NCBI GenBank assembly: GCA_913055875.1
Contig: CAJXJY010000002.1
Span: 124,001 to 188,000, forward strand
Direction of reading: 5' to 3'
DNA length: 64,000 bases
DNA from: an uncultured Altererythrobacter sp.
GTDB taxonomy: Bacteria > Pseudomonadota > Alphaproteobacteria > Sphingomonadales > Sphingomonadaceae
In this document: positions 39,469-47,969 of the stretch, one piece after another
Layout: each line of letters begins with the position of its first letter
Numbering within the stretch: the first letter of the stretch is position 1
Program-made: the position numbers and the translations under genes
Notes under the pieces: generated by a model
The model's input: only the letters and a program-made list of their open reading frames with translations
The model's database searches: none
What the model was told of the DNA's origin: nothing

Positions 39469-41517
39469 ATGGTCTTACGACCCGTGCGTATGCGTCAGCG
39501 CGTGGAAAAGCATTCAGCCCCATTTTCCCCGCCTCTGGCTGGCTTTCTCGGACGCCTGATCCACGATCGCGCGGGCAATACGCTGGCGGTCATCGCCGCG
39601 GCTCTGCTGCCGCTGCTGGCGCTGGTCGGTGGAGGCGTGGATCTGGGGCGCGGCTATCTGGTCGAGAGCCGGCTGCAGCAGGCGTGCGACGCGGGCGTGC
39701 TTGCCGCGCGCAAGCGGCTGGGTTCGGAATCGGCAGTGACCGGCGACATTTCGGACGATGTCGCCGATACCGGACAGCGCTTTTTCAACATCAACTTCCG
39801 CGACGGGTCCTACGGCTCGGTCGAGCGGTCCTTCACGATGTTCCTCGAAGACGATTTTGCGATTTCGGGCGAGGCCGCCGTAGACCTGCCGACATCGGTC
39901 ATGAAAGTGTTCGGCCACGACAAGATCGCGATCGCGGTCGACTGCATGGCGCAGATCAACTTTTCGCACACCGACGTGATGATGGTGCTCGACACGACCG
40001 GCTCGATGGGCCGGACCAATGCCGGCGACAGCCAGTCGCGCATCGATGTTCTGAAGGAAACCGTTCTGTCCTTCCACGCCCAGCTCGACGCCGCCTCGCA
40101 GGCGGGTTCGCGCATCCGCTACGGCTTCGTGCCCTATTCGACCAACGTCAACGTGCTGCACCTGCTCAAGGACGAGTGGGTGGTGCCCGAATGGGCCTAC
40201 CAGTCGCGCAAGCTCGGCATAGCCAAGATCGAGAAGGATAAGACCTACGAGACCGGCTGGTCCGAAATCGGCGGTACGCGCAGCGAAAGCCAGATCGACA
40301 GCTACGCCGCTTCGTATTCCGAATTGAACGGCTATTACTGTCCGACCAAGCCTGCCGACGAGCTCGACTCAACGGAAAAGAAGACCGGCACGGTGACCGA
40401 AGCTGTTCTCGGGCCGCCGCCGGGCACCAAAAAGACCGAGACGATCGAGCGGACGCGCAACGGCACCGGCTACGACGCGCGGCTGTCCGGCACGACATGC
40501 AATGTCTTCGCAGTCAGCTACACGGATTACGTCGACCAGTTCAAACGGATCACCGAACCCACGCTGGATGTCGAACCGAAGTGGACCTACGCCCAGTATC
40601 TCTACGACGTAAGCGATTTCCGCACCGCTTCGAACGGCTGCATCGAGGAGCGCGAGACGTACGAGATCGACGATTACGACAATGTCGATCTGGATCGCGC
40701 CCTCGATCTCAATCTCGATCTGGTCCCGGGCACGGATACGAGGTTCACCAATGGCGGGTTGCTCGACGATCTGCTCGATTTCGCCATGAGCTTCGTCTCG
40801 GACGACGACGACGACGACGACGATGACGGAAAGGCCAAGAAGAGCAAGACCTCGCTGAGCTACGACAGTTCGAAATGGCGCCCGATGTATCCCGAGCGGA
40901 TATTCCTGCGTCAGCTGAAATGGGACGGCAGCGGCAAGTTCGACGACAAGGAGAAGTCGACCAAGGACGAATATATGGATCCGGTCGGCCTCGGCACGGC
41001 GGCCTGCCCCGCCCCTGCGCGCAAGCTGGCGCCGATGACCAAGGACGAGCTGGAAACCTATCTCGGTACGCTCGAAGCGCGCGGCAACACCTATCACGAT
41101 ATCGGCATGATCTGGGGCGGACGCCTGCTTTCCCCCGACGGCATCTTCGCAGCCGAGAATGCGGATCAGGGCTCGCCCACGGCGCGCAACCTGATCTTCC
41201 TCACCGACGGGCAGACCGCGCCGCTCGACATCGCCTATTCGAGCTACGGTGCCGAACCGCTCGACCAGCGGCGCTGGTCGCCCAAATCGGATCTGTCGCT
41301 GACCGAAACGGTCGAGCAGCGCTTCCTGTTCACCTGCGGCGAGGTGCGCAAGAAGAACATTACCGTCTGGGTGATCGGCTTCGGCACCGAGCTGACCGAT
41401 CTGATGAAGCAATGCGCCGGGCCGGGGCACTATTTCGAAGCCGCGGATGCGACCGAGCTCAACTCGTCCTTCGCGACCATCGCGGAAACCATCGCCGATC
41501 TGAGGATCATCCAGTGA
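39469..41517 (+). CDS. TadG-like protein with von Willebrand factor A domain (cluster 2, first gene)
   Basis: Starts at ATG 39469 or ATG 39490 are possible; neither has a good ribosome site. The ~682-residue protein has a helix TLAVIAAALLPLLALVGGGV, the TadG-type YLVESRLQQACDAGVLAARK, and a VWA domain with MMVLDTTGSMGRTNAG (MIDAS), NLIFLTDGQ and TVWVIGFGTEL. NTYHDIGMIWGGR and the end ATELNSSFATIAETIADLRI align with the protein at 37372. A run of nine Asp (codons 40801-40827, seven GAC repeats) followed by GKAKKSKTS lies in the insertion before the last third. Function is inferred as in cluster 1. Confidence 0.87.
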   Translation: MVLRPVRMRQRVEKHSAPFSPPLAGFLGRLIHDRAGNTLAVIAAALLPLLALVGGGVDLGRGYLVESRLQQACDAGVLAARKRLGSESAVTGDISDDVADTGQRFFNINFRDGSYGSVERSFTMFLEDDFAISGEAAVDLPTSVMKVFGHDKIAIAVDCMAQINFSHTDVMMVLDTTGSMGRTNAGDSQSRIDVLKETVLSFHAQLDAASQAGSRIRYGFVPYSTNVNVLHLLKDEWVVPEWAYQSRKLGIAKIEKDKTYETGWSEIGGTRSESQIDSYAASYSELNGYYCPTKPADELDSTEKKTGTVTEAVLGPPPGTKKTETIERTRNGTGYDARLSGTTCNVFAVSYTDYVDQFKRITEPTLDVEPKWTYAQYLYDVSDFRTASNGCIEERETYEIDDYDNVDLDRALDLNLDLVPGTDTRFTNGGLLDDLLDFAMSFVSDDDDDDDDDGKAKKSKTSLSYDSSKWRPMYPERIFLRQLKWDGSGKFDDKEKSTKDEYMDPVGLGTAACPAPARKLAPMTKDELETYLGTLEARGNTYHDIGMIWGGRLLSPDGIFAAENADQGSPTARNLIFLTDGQTAPLDIAYSSYGAEPLDQRRWSPKSDLSLTETVEQRFLFTCGEVRKKNITVWVIGFGTELTDLMKQCAGPGHYFEAADATELNSSFATIAETIADLRIIQ

Positions 41518-42098
41518 TCGCCCGTTTCGCCTCGCTCGCGCAGGACCGCCGCGGCGCGACCATCGTCGAGTTCGCGCTGGTTTGTCCGGTGCTCCTGCTG
41601 ATGCTGCTCGGCCTGTTCGACATGGGCTACAATTACTACGTGCAGTCGCAATTGCAGGGTGCGGTGCAGCAGGCGGCGCGCAATTCGGGGATCGAGGGCG
41701 GCCAGACCGACACGATCGATGCGCGCGTCACGCAAGCGGTGCGCGAGATCGCCCCGCATGCCGAGGTGGAGTTTTCCCGCCGATCCTACGCCAGTTTTTC
41801 GGATGTCTCGCAGCCGGAAGACTTCTCCGACATCAACGAGGACGGCCGCTGCAACGACGGTGAGCCGTTCGAGGATGCCAATGCCAATGGCACGTGGGAC
41901 GAGGACCGCGGCAAGGTCGGCGTCGGCGGCGCGCGCGATGCGGTACTCTATGTCGTCACCGTCACCTACGCACGTCAGTTCGCCGGGGCGAGTTTCGTCG
42001 GTCTGTCGGACGAAGTCGTCACCCAGGCGACCACGGTCCTGCGCAACCAACCTTACGGCGAGCAGGAAGTCAGCGAATTGATCGGAACCTGCGCATGA
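41514..42098 (+). CDS. TadE-like protein with tandem Ca2+-type loops (cluster 2, second gene)
   Basis: GTG 41514 overlaps the VWA gene stop (GTGA); the stop overlaps the next ATG. The 194-residue protein has GATIVEFALVCPVLLLMLLG and YYVQSQLQGAVQQAARNSGI, the TadE helix region. The exported part holds DINEDGRCNDGE and DANANGTWDED, in the same order and spacing as its paralogue at 36779. The C-terminus is EVSELIGTCA. Predicted minor pseudopilin with Ca2+-stabilised loops. Confidence 0.83.
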   Translation: MIARFASLAQDRRGATIVEFALVCPVLLLMLLGLFDMGYNYYVQSQLQGAVQQAARNSGIEGGQTDTIDARVTQAVREIAPHAEVEFSRRSYASFSDVSQPEDFSDINEDGRCNDGEPFEDANANGTWDEDRGKVGVGGARDAVLYVVTVTYARQFAGASFVGLSDEVVTQATTVLRNQPYGEQEVSELIGTCA

Positions 42099-42784
42099 GC
42101 TTTCCTGCCCGCCTCGTTCGCCGCTTGCGGCAGTCGACTTCGGGCGCCGCGGCGCTCGAATTCGCGCTCGCCGCGCCGCTCCTGCTCGGGGCGGGGCTGA
42201 TGGGCGTCGAAACCGCACACCAGGCGGTAACGCAGATGCGCGTCAGCCAGATCGCGGTGCTGCTGGCAGACAACGGGTCGCGCGTCGGGGAGAACTCGCT
42301 GCTCGGCGAGAGCAAGCTCTACGAAAGCGATCTCAACGACGTGATTCACGGCGCGCATGTTCAGGCGGGCGATGCGTTCGATCTCTACGAACACGGGCGG
42401 GTGATCATTTCGAGCCTAGAAGTGATGCCCGATACCGACGACCAGCAATATATCCACTGGCAGCGCTGCAAGGGCAAGCTGCACCGTGTCTCGAGCTATG
42501 GCGACGAGGGCGACGGCGAGTATGACGGGATACCGGGCATGGGTCCTCCCGGCGAGGAAGTCATCGCCTTCAAGGGCGAAGCGGTAATCTTCGTCGAAGT
42601 GCAATACGAGTACCAGCCGCTGGTGTCGGCTTCGCTGACGCGCGCGGAAACGCTCAGCGCGACCGCTGCGTTCAACGTCCGCGCCAACCGCGACCTGACG
42701 CAGGTCTATCAGCGCGACGAGAGCGACCCCGACGATATCGCCAGTTGCGACGTCTATGACGGGGTGGCTGACGCGCAGGAGTAA
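42095..42784 (+). CDS. TadE/TadG-like pilus-associated protein (cluster 2, third gene)
   Basis: ATG 42095 overlaps the previous stop (ATGA). The 229-residue protein has the TadE motif SGAAALEFALAAPLLLGAGL, then MRVSQIAVLLADNGSRVGEN, matching MKVSQIALSLADNASRLGQT in the paralogue at 36114. QYIHWQRCKGKLHRVSSYGD and AVIFVEVQYEYQPLVSASLT are the other shared blocks. It ends the plus-strand cluster, followed by strong hairpins. Confidence 0.82.
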   Translation: MSFPARLVRRLRQSTSGAAALEFALAAPLLLGAGLMGVETAHQAVTQMRVSQIAVLLADNGSRVGENSLLGESKLYESDLNDVIHGAHVQAGDAFDLYEHGRVIISSLEVMPDTDDQQYIHWQRCKGKLHRVSSYGDEGDGEYDGIPGMGPPGEEVIAFKGEAVIFVEVQYEYQPLVSASLTRAETLSATAAFNVRANRDLTQVYQRDESDPDDIASCDVYDGVADAQE

Positions 42785-42799
42785 GTGTTTGTTGCGTGC

Positions 42800-42821
42800 G
42801 GGAAGCACGTCCGTGCTTCCC
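42800..42821. repeat. Short perfect hairpin after Tad-like cluster 2
   Basis: GGGAAGCACG (42800-42809) and CGTGCTTCCC (42812-42821) are exact reverse complements around TC. The stem starts 16 bp after the stop of the last Tad-like gene and may protect or end its mRNA; there is no T-run. Confidence 0.6.
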
Positions 42822-42823
42822 TT

Positions 42824-42906
42824 GCGGCACCGGCCCACGCCCCCACCCGGCCACCTCGACCATGGTATTCTATGGGTGGCCGGGTGGGGGCGTGGGCCGG
42901 TGCCGC
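42824..42906. repeat. Perfect 32-bp inverted repeat between convergent operons
   Basis: Arms 42824-42855 (GCGGCACCGGCCCACGCCCC...) and 42875-42906 are exact reverse complements, with a 19-base loop. It lies between the Tad-like cluster (+) and pdhB (-), so either transcript would form a very stable hairpin. A bidirectional terminator or a remnant of a small non-coding mobile element are both possible. No T-run follows on either side. Confidence 0.85.
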
Positions 42907-42973
42907 TCCCGGCGGTCAGTCGATTGCCACATAGTGACAGGCCGCGTCACCGCCGGAAAAACACAATCACCGG

Positions 42974-44380
42974 TCAGTCGACGTAGCAGACCTTCTTCGC
43001 CGCCGCGACGATCCGCGGGGCGTCGATCAGCGCAAGCTTTTCGAGGTTGGCGGCATAGGGTAGCGGCACGTCCTCGTCGCACACACGCAAAACCGGCGCA
43101 TCGAGATGGTCGAAGCCGTCCTCCATGCAGATCGCGGTCACTTCGGACGCGATCGAGCAGGTCGGCCAGCCCTCCTCCGCGATCACCAGACGGTTGGTCT
43201 TGGCTAGGCTTTCGAGGATCGCCTCGCGATCGAGCGGGCGTAGCGTGCGCAGGTCGATCACTTCGGCCTCGATCCCCTCGCCCGCCAGCGTCTCCGCCGC
43301 TTCCAGGGCGAAGCCGACGCCGATCGAATAGCTGACGATGGTCACGTCCGAGCCCTCGCGCACGATCCGCGCCTTGCCGATCGGCAGCACGTGATCGTCG
43401 AGTTCGGGCAGTTCGAAGCTGCGCCCGTAGACCAACTCGTTCTCGAGGAAGACGACCGGATCCTCGCTGCGGATCGCAGCCTTCATCAGGCCCTTGGCAT
43501 CGGATGAATCGTACGGCGCGATCACGATCAGGCCCGGTACGCTCGCATACCACGGCCCGTAATTCTGGCTGTGCTGCGCGCCGACCCGGCTCGCCGCGCC
43601 GTTGGGGCCGCGGAAGACCACCGGACAGCGCATCTGCCCGCCCGACATGTAATTGGTCTTGGCCGCCGAATTGATGATGTGGTCGATGGCCTGCATGGCG
43701 AAGTTGAAGGTCATGAATTCGACGATCGGGCGCAGCCCCCCCATCGCCGCACCGGTGCCGATCCCGGCGAAACCGTATTCGGTGATCGGCGTGTCGATCA
43801 CGCGCTTGGGGCCGAACTCGTCGAGCAGGCCCTGCGTGACCTTGTATGCGCCCTGGTACTGTGCGACTTCCTCGCCCATCACGAACACGCGCTCGTCGCG
43901 GCGCATCTCCTCCGCCATCGCATCGCGCAGCGCCTCGCGCACGCTGATCGTGGCCATGTTGGTACCATGCGGGATTTCGGGGTCGGCCTGCAGACGGCGT
44001 TCGGGCCTGGCCGGCTTGGCGCCCTGGTCCTCGCCGTCGGTGCCGTCCTCGTCGCGGCCGACATCCTTGCCCTCGCCCGGGACGTCTTTCACTTCATTAT
44101 TCGAAGCGGCGGGGGCTTCGACATCGGAGGCGTCCTCGCCCTCGCCCGCCAGCATCGCGATTACCGTACCGACCGCGACGTTCTCGGTGCCCTCGTCGAC
44201 CATGATCTTGGCCAGCGTGCCCTCGTCGATGGCTTCGAATTCCATCGTCGCCTTGTCGGTCTCGATCTCGGCGATGATGTCGCCGGGCTCGATGCTGTCG
44301 CCTTCCTGCTTGAGCCACTTGGCGAGCGTGCCTTCCTCCATCGTCGGAGACAGTGCGGGCATCTTGAGTTCGATCGCCAT
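42974..44380 (-). CDS. pdhB: Pyruvate dehydrogenase E1 beta with N-terminal lipoyl domain
   Basis: E1 beta subunit of the complex making acetyl-CoA from pyruvate. The 468-residue protein has a lipoyl domain (1-~80, lipoyl Lys43 in [13 protein letters not shown]), an acidic Gly-rich linker and the transketolase-like E1 beta fold ([60 protein letters not shown]). The extra lipoyl domain is typical of alphaproteobacteria. It lies 3 bp after pdhA. LipA, encoded at 22982, makes its cofactor. Confidence 0.97.
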   Translation of the reverse strand: MAIELKMPALSPTMEEGTLAKWLKQEGDSIEPGDIIAEIETDKATMEFEAIDEGTLAKIMVDEGTENVAVGTVIAMLAGEGEDASDVEAPAASNNEVKDVPGEGKDVGRDEDGTDGEDQGAKPARPERRLQADPEIPHGTNMATISVREALRDAMAEEMRRDERVFVMGEEVAQYQGAYKVTQGLLDEFGPKRVIDTPITEYGFAGIGTGAAMGGLRPIVEFMTFNFAMQAIDHIINSAAKTNYMSGGQMRCPVVFRGPNGAASRVGAQHSQNYGPWYASVPGLIVIAPYDSSDAKGLMKAAIRSEDPVVFLENELVYGRSFELPELDDHVLPIGKARIVREGSDVTIVSYSIGVGFALEAAETLAGEGIEAEVIDLRTLRPLDREAILESLAKTNRLVIAEEGWPTCSIASEVTAICMEDGFDHLDAPVLRVCDEDVPLPYAANLEKLALIDAPRIVAAAKKVCYVD

Positions 44381-44383
44381 TGC

Positions 44384-45466
44384 TCAGTACTCCCCCACCA
44401 ACACGTCGGTGTAGAGTTCGCCGGGCTCCGGCTCGGGTGAATTCTCCGCGAAGTCGGCGGCTTCGGACACGGTCTTGCGAATGTCCTTGTCGATCGCCTT
44501 GAGCTCGTCCTCGCTCTTGCCCTTCTCGATCAGCACCTTCTTGAGCCCCTCGATCGGGTCCTTGGTGTCGCGATAGTCCTGCACTTCCTCGCGGGTGCGG
44601 TACTTGGCCGGATCGGACATCGAGTGGCCGCGATAGCGGTAGGTGTTGCACTCGATCAGCACCGGCCCGTTGCCTTCGCGGACGTGCCTGAAGGCGATCT
44701 CGGCCGCGCCGCGCACTTCGAGCACGTCCATCCCGTTGACGTCCATGCCCGGGATACGGAACGCGGTGCCGCGGCGGTAGAACTCTGTTTCGGCGCTCGA
44801 GCGCGCGGTGCTGGTGCCCATCGCATACTGGTTGTTCTCGACCACGAACACGATGGGGAGCTGCCACAGGCTCGCCATGTTCATCGTCTCGTAGACCTGC
44901 CCCTGGTTCGCCGCGCCGTCGCCGAAATAGGCGAGGCACAGCCCGCCATCCTCGTTGTACTGATGCGCCAGCGCGAGCCCGCCGCCGAGCGCGACCTGCG
45001 CGCCGACGATGCCATGCCCGCCATAGAATTTGTGCTCGGTGCTGAACATGTGCATCGAGCCGCCCTTGCCCTTGGAAATACCCGCCTGGCGACCGGTCAG
45101 CTCGGCCATGATGACCTTCGGGTCGATCCCGTAGGCGAGCATGTGCCCGTGGTCGCGATAGCCGGTAATCACGCTGTCGCGATCGTTGTCGAGCGCGCTC
45201 TGGAGTCCGATCGCGACCGCTTCCTGCCCGATATAGAGGTGGCAGAAGCCGCCGATCAGCCCGAGCCCGTAAAGCTGCCCGGCCTTCTCCTCGAACCGCC
45301 TTATGAGCAGCATCTGCTCGTAGAAATGCAGCATTTCCTCGTCGCTGGCATCGTATTTGGGCGATTTTTCATGCGCTTCCTGCAGGGAGTGCAGGACGAA
45401 ATCGAGGTCTTCCGCCGGCGCCTTCTTCCTGGCGGGCGATTTGCGGGTCTTGGCGGATTTGGCCAA
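44384..45466 (-). CDS. pdhA: Pyruvate dehydrogenase E1 alpha
   Basis: TPP-dependent decarboxylating subunit. The 360-residue protein starts with a basic Ala/Lys tail (MAKSAKTRKSPARKKAPAED). RRFEEKAGQLYGLGLIGGFC, KGGSMHMFSTEHKFYGGHGI and the TPP motif FGDGAANQGQVYETMNMASL are present, with YRYRGHSMSDPAKYR as the phosphorylation-loop region. In the 130 bp between it and ftsB (same strand) a TTGCGC/TATAGG pair with 18-bp spacing overlaps a 12-bp palindrome (45529-45540) and may be its promoter. Confidence 0.97.
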   Translation of the reverse strand: MAKSAKTRKSPARKKAPAEDLDFVLHSLQEAHEKSPKYDASDEEMLHFYEQMLLIRRFEEKAGQLYGLGLIGGFCHLYIGQEAVAIGLQSALDNDRDSVITGYRDHGHMLAYGIDPKVIMAELTGRQAGISKGKGGSMHMFSTEHKFYGGHGIVGAQVALGGGLALAHQYNEDGGLCLAYFGDGAANQGQVYETMNMASLWQLPIVFVVENNQYAMGTSTARSSAETEFYRRGTAFRIPGMDVNGMDVLEVRGAAEIAFRHVREGNGPVLIECNTYRYRGHSMSDPAKYRTREEVQDYRDTKDPIEGLKKVLIEKGKSEDELKAIDKDIRKTVSEAADFAENSPEPEPGELYTDVLVGEY

Positions 45467-45596
45467 AGCGGAACATCCTTGAATTGCTAGCCCTGGGGAA
45501 GGCGGTTGACGCTACTGCGCGCACGGCCTGCCTATAGGCACAAGGCATTGCGGCGCGCAACGTTCCTCGGCGGCAATCGGGAAATCGAGGGTGGCG

Positions 45597-45920
45597 TCAG
45601 TCGTCCTGCGGCTCGAGCGTGAGCACCACCTCGTCGGGATGGACCACGTTAAGATCGCGGCGCAGCAGTTCGCCGGTCAGGTCGGGGTCGGCATGGTCGG
45701 GGTTGAGCAGCGCGATACGGTTCTGCAACCGGTCGCGTTCCTCGCTCAGCGTCGCGATACGGTCCTGCCGCTGGTCGAGCAACTGGACGTTCTCGTTCCA
45801 TGCGAGCAATCCGCTCGGGCCGGCGATCGACAGGCCGCCGATCAGCAGCAGCACGGTCAGCGCCAGTCCCTGCGTCAATTGCTCCCTCGGGAGGCTGATT
45901 CTATGCCCTTCGCGTGTCAC
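45597..45920 (-). CDS. ftsB: Cell-division protein FtsB/DivIC family
   Basis: GTG 45920 has AAGGA just upstream. The 107-residue protein has a short cytoplasmic start, one helix (GLALTVLLLIGGLSIAG) and a periplasmic coiled coil (NVQLLDQRQDRIATLSEERD, RLQNRIALL), the layout of FtsB, which bridges FtsL and FtsQ at the septum. The end is acidic. It is separated from hpd by a divergent region containing a perfect palindrome. Confidence 0.88.
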   Translation of the reverse strand: MTREGHRISLPREQLTQGLALTVLLLIGGLSIAGPSGLLAWNENVQLLDQRQDRIATLSEERDRLQNRIALLNPDHADPDLTGELLRRDLNVVHPDEVVLTLEPQDD

Positions 45921-45928
45921 AATCGTCC

Positions 45929-45948
45929 TTGAATCAGAACTGATTCAA
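45929..45948. promoter_or_regulatory. Perfect 20-bp palindrome between ftsB and hpd
   Basis: TTGAATCAG-AA-CTGATTCAA is an exact dyad except for the central AA. It borders the ftsB ribosome site and lies 150 bp upstream of hpd. A dimeric regulator could bind it; the loop of two bases is too short for a good RNA hairpin. Confidence 0.55.
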
Positions 45949-46050
45949 CGGGTCAAGCGAAGTTTGTCACAATCGGTCTTTAACGTTCGCACGGACGGAC
46001 CCAAACCAGCTCCGAACCGTTCACCGGGTACTTGCAATTCTCGCGCAAAC

Positions 46051-46067
46051 TGGTTACATTTGAAACC
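46051..46067 (+). promoter_or_regulatory. Dyad upstream of hpd
   Basis: TGGTTACATTTGAAACCA-type arms (TGGTT ... AACCA) 32 bp before the hpd ATG could be an operator near the start of transcription. Only 5-bp arms match, so the case is weak. Confidence 0.3.
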
Positions 46068-46099
46068 AACTCGCAGCATTCAGACATAGGAAGCGATCC

Positions 46100-47221
46100 A
46101 TGCCCGACCTGTTCGAAAACCCCGCCGGCCTCGACGGCTTCGAGTTCGTGGAATTCTGCGCGCCCGAAAAGGGCGTGCTCGAACCGGTGTTCGAAGCGAT
46201 GGGCTTCACGCATGTCGCCACGCACCGTTCCAAGGACGTGCAGCTGTGGCGGCAGGGCGACATCAACCTGATCGCCAATTACGAACCGCGCAGCGCGGCA
46301 TGGTATTTCGCGCGCGAGCACGGCCCCTCAGCCTGCGGGATGGGCTTCCGTGTGAAAGACGCGGCGAAGGCCTATGACCACCTGCTCGAACAGGGCGCCG
46401 AACCGGTCCAGGTCGAAACCGGTCCGATGGAACTGCGCATCCCGGCGATCCGCGGCATCGGCGGGGCGATCGTCTACCTGATCGACCGCTATGCCGACGA
46501 GGGCGATACGGGCCTGTCGATCTACGATATCGATTTCGAATACCTGCCCGGCGTCGAAAAGCACCCCGAGGGCGCGGGCTTCCAGCGGATCGATCACCTC
46601 ACGCACAACGTCTACAACGGCCGGATGGCCTATTGGGCCGACTATTACGAGACGCTGTTCAACTTCCGCGAGATCCGCTTCTTCGACATCAAGGGCGAAT
46701 ATACCGGCCTGACCTCGAAGGCGCTGACCGCGCCCGACGGCAAGATCCGCATTCCGCTCAACGAGGAAGGCGAAGGCGGCAAGGGCCAGATCGAAGAGTT
46801 CCTGCGCGAGTTCAACGGCGAAGGCATCCAGCACATCGCGCTGATCTGCGACGATCTCGTCGCCGCGTGGGACAAGCTCAGGGATTTCGGCGTGCCGTTC
46901 ATGACCGCGCCGCCCGAGACCTATTACGAAATGCTGCCTGAGCGCCTGCCCGATCACGGCGAGCCGGTGCACGAACTCAAGCCCCGCGGCATCCTGCTCG
47001 ACGGCACCACGGAAGGTGGACAGCCCCGCCTCCTCCTCCAGATCTTCGCCGAGGCGCAGGTCGGGCCGGTGTTCTTCGAATTCATCCAGCGCAAGGGCGA
47101 CGAAGGCTTCGGCGAAGGCAATTTCAAGGCGCTGTTCGAAAGCATGGAGCGCGACCAGATCAAGCGCGGTACGCTCACCGTCGAAGACGCCAAGACGGTC
47201 GAGGCCGAGCCGGCGGAGTAG
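46100..47221 (+). CDS. hpd: 4-Hydroxyphenylpyruvate dioxygenase
   Basis: Fe(II) enzyme of tyrosine breakdown that makes homogentisate. The 373-residue protein has two vicinal-oxygen-chelate halves; Fe ligands fit [14 protein letters not shown] (His), [11 protein letters not shown] (His) and [12 protein letters not shown] (Glu). [19 protein letters not shown] and [20 protein letters not shown] are family blocks. AGGAAG precedes the ATG. It is followed, after an inverted repeat element, by another VOC gene, suggesting a small catabolic operon. Confidence 0.96.
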   Translation: MPDLFENPAGLDGFEFVEFCAPEKGVLEPVFEAMGFTHVATHRSKDVQLWRQGDINLIANYEPRSAAWYFAREHGPSACGMGFRVKDAAKAYDHLLEQGAEPVQVETGPMELRIPAIRGIGGAIVYLIDRYADEGDTGLSIYDIDFEYLPGVEKHPEGAGFQRIDHLTHNVYNGRMAYWADYYETLFNFREIRFFDIKGEYTGLTSKALTAPDGKIRIPLNEEGEGGKGQIEEFLREFNGEGIQHIALICDDLVAAWDKLRDFGVPFMTAPPETYYEMLPERLPDHGEPVHELKPRGILLDGTTEGGQPRLLLQIFAEAQVGPVFFEFIQRKGDEGFGEGNFKALFESMERDQIKRGTLTVEDAKTVEAEPAE

Positions 47222-47237
47222 TGCACCCGTGCCAAAC

Positions 47238-47327
47238 CCGTTCGTGCTGAGCTTGTCGAAGCACTGCTCTTTCTTCGAGCGACGGTCCAGAAGAAGTACA
47301 GCCCTTCGACAAGCTCAGGGCGAACGG
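47238..47327. repeat. Intergenic inverted repeat element, copy B
   Basis: Arms begin CCGTTCGTGCTGAGCTTGTC (47238) and end AAGCTCAGGGCGAACGG (47327), reverse complements with several mismatches around a ~14-bp spacer. It lies between hpd and the VOC gene on the same strand. Sister of 22873-22964 and 63187-63277. Confidence 0.85.
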
Positions 47328-47341
47328 TTGAGAGGTCTGGA

Positions 47342-47908
47342 ATGACTGAACATCCCATCAAGCTCGGCGGAGTCCACCACGCCGCCTATCGTTGCAAGGA
47401 CGCTAAGCAGACGGTCGAGTGGTATCGTGACGTGCTCGGCATGGAATACACTACCGCCTTCGCCGAGGACCACGTTCCGTCGACCGGCGAATACGACCCC
47501 TACATGCATGTCTTCCTCGATGCGGGGAACGGCAATATCCTCGCCTTCTTCGAACTGCCCAACCAGAAGGACATGGGCCGCGACGAAAACACGCCCGCAT
47601 GGGTCCAGCACCTCGCCTTCCGCGTCGGCAGCGAGGAGGAACTGCTGGCGGCGAAAGATCATGTCGAAAGCCTCGGCATCGACGTGCTCGGCCCGACGCA
47701 TCACGGCATCTTCAAGTCGATCTACTTCTTCGATCCCAACGGCCACCGGGTCGAACTCGCCGCCGATATCGGCACCGACGAGCAGTATGCCGAACTCAAG
47801 CGTGTCGCGATGCCGATGCTCGAGGAATGGAGCGAGACCAAGAAGGCTCCGCGCCACGCCGACTGGCTGCATGAACTCGCGCGCAAGGAGCATGCGGAGA
47901 AAGCCTAG
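47342..47908 (+). CDS. VOC-family dioxygenase/glyoxalase-like protein
   Basis: The 188-residue protein starts MTEHPIKLGGVHHAAYRCKD and has the VOC fold with likely metal residues in GGVHHAAY, WVQHLAFRV and NGHRVELAAD. TVEWYRDVLGMEYTT is the typical first helix-strand unit. Its reaction is unknown; following hpd, a role in aromatic amino-acid breakdown is plausible. AGAGG lies 8 bp before the ATG, right after the repeat element. Confidence 0.82.
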   Translation: MTEHPIKLGGVHHAAYRCKDAKQTVEWYRDVLGMEYTTAFAEDHVPSTGEYDPYMHVFLDAGNGNILAFFELPNQKDMGRDENTPAWVQHLAFRVGSEEELLAAKDHVESLGIDVLGPTHHGIFKSIYFFDPNGHRVELAADIGTDEQYAELKRVAMPMLEEWSETKKAPRHADWLHELARKEHAEKA

Positions 47909-47969
47909 CTTCGAGACACTTGGAACTCGCCGTGCCCTTCCCCGTTGACCCGGTAAACGAGGGGTATCG

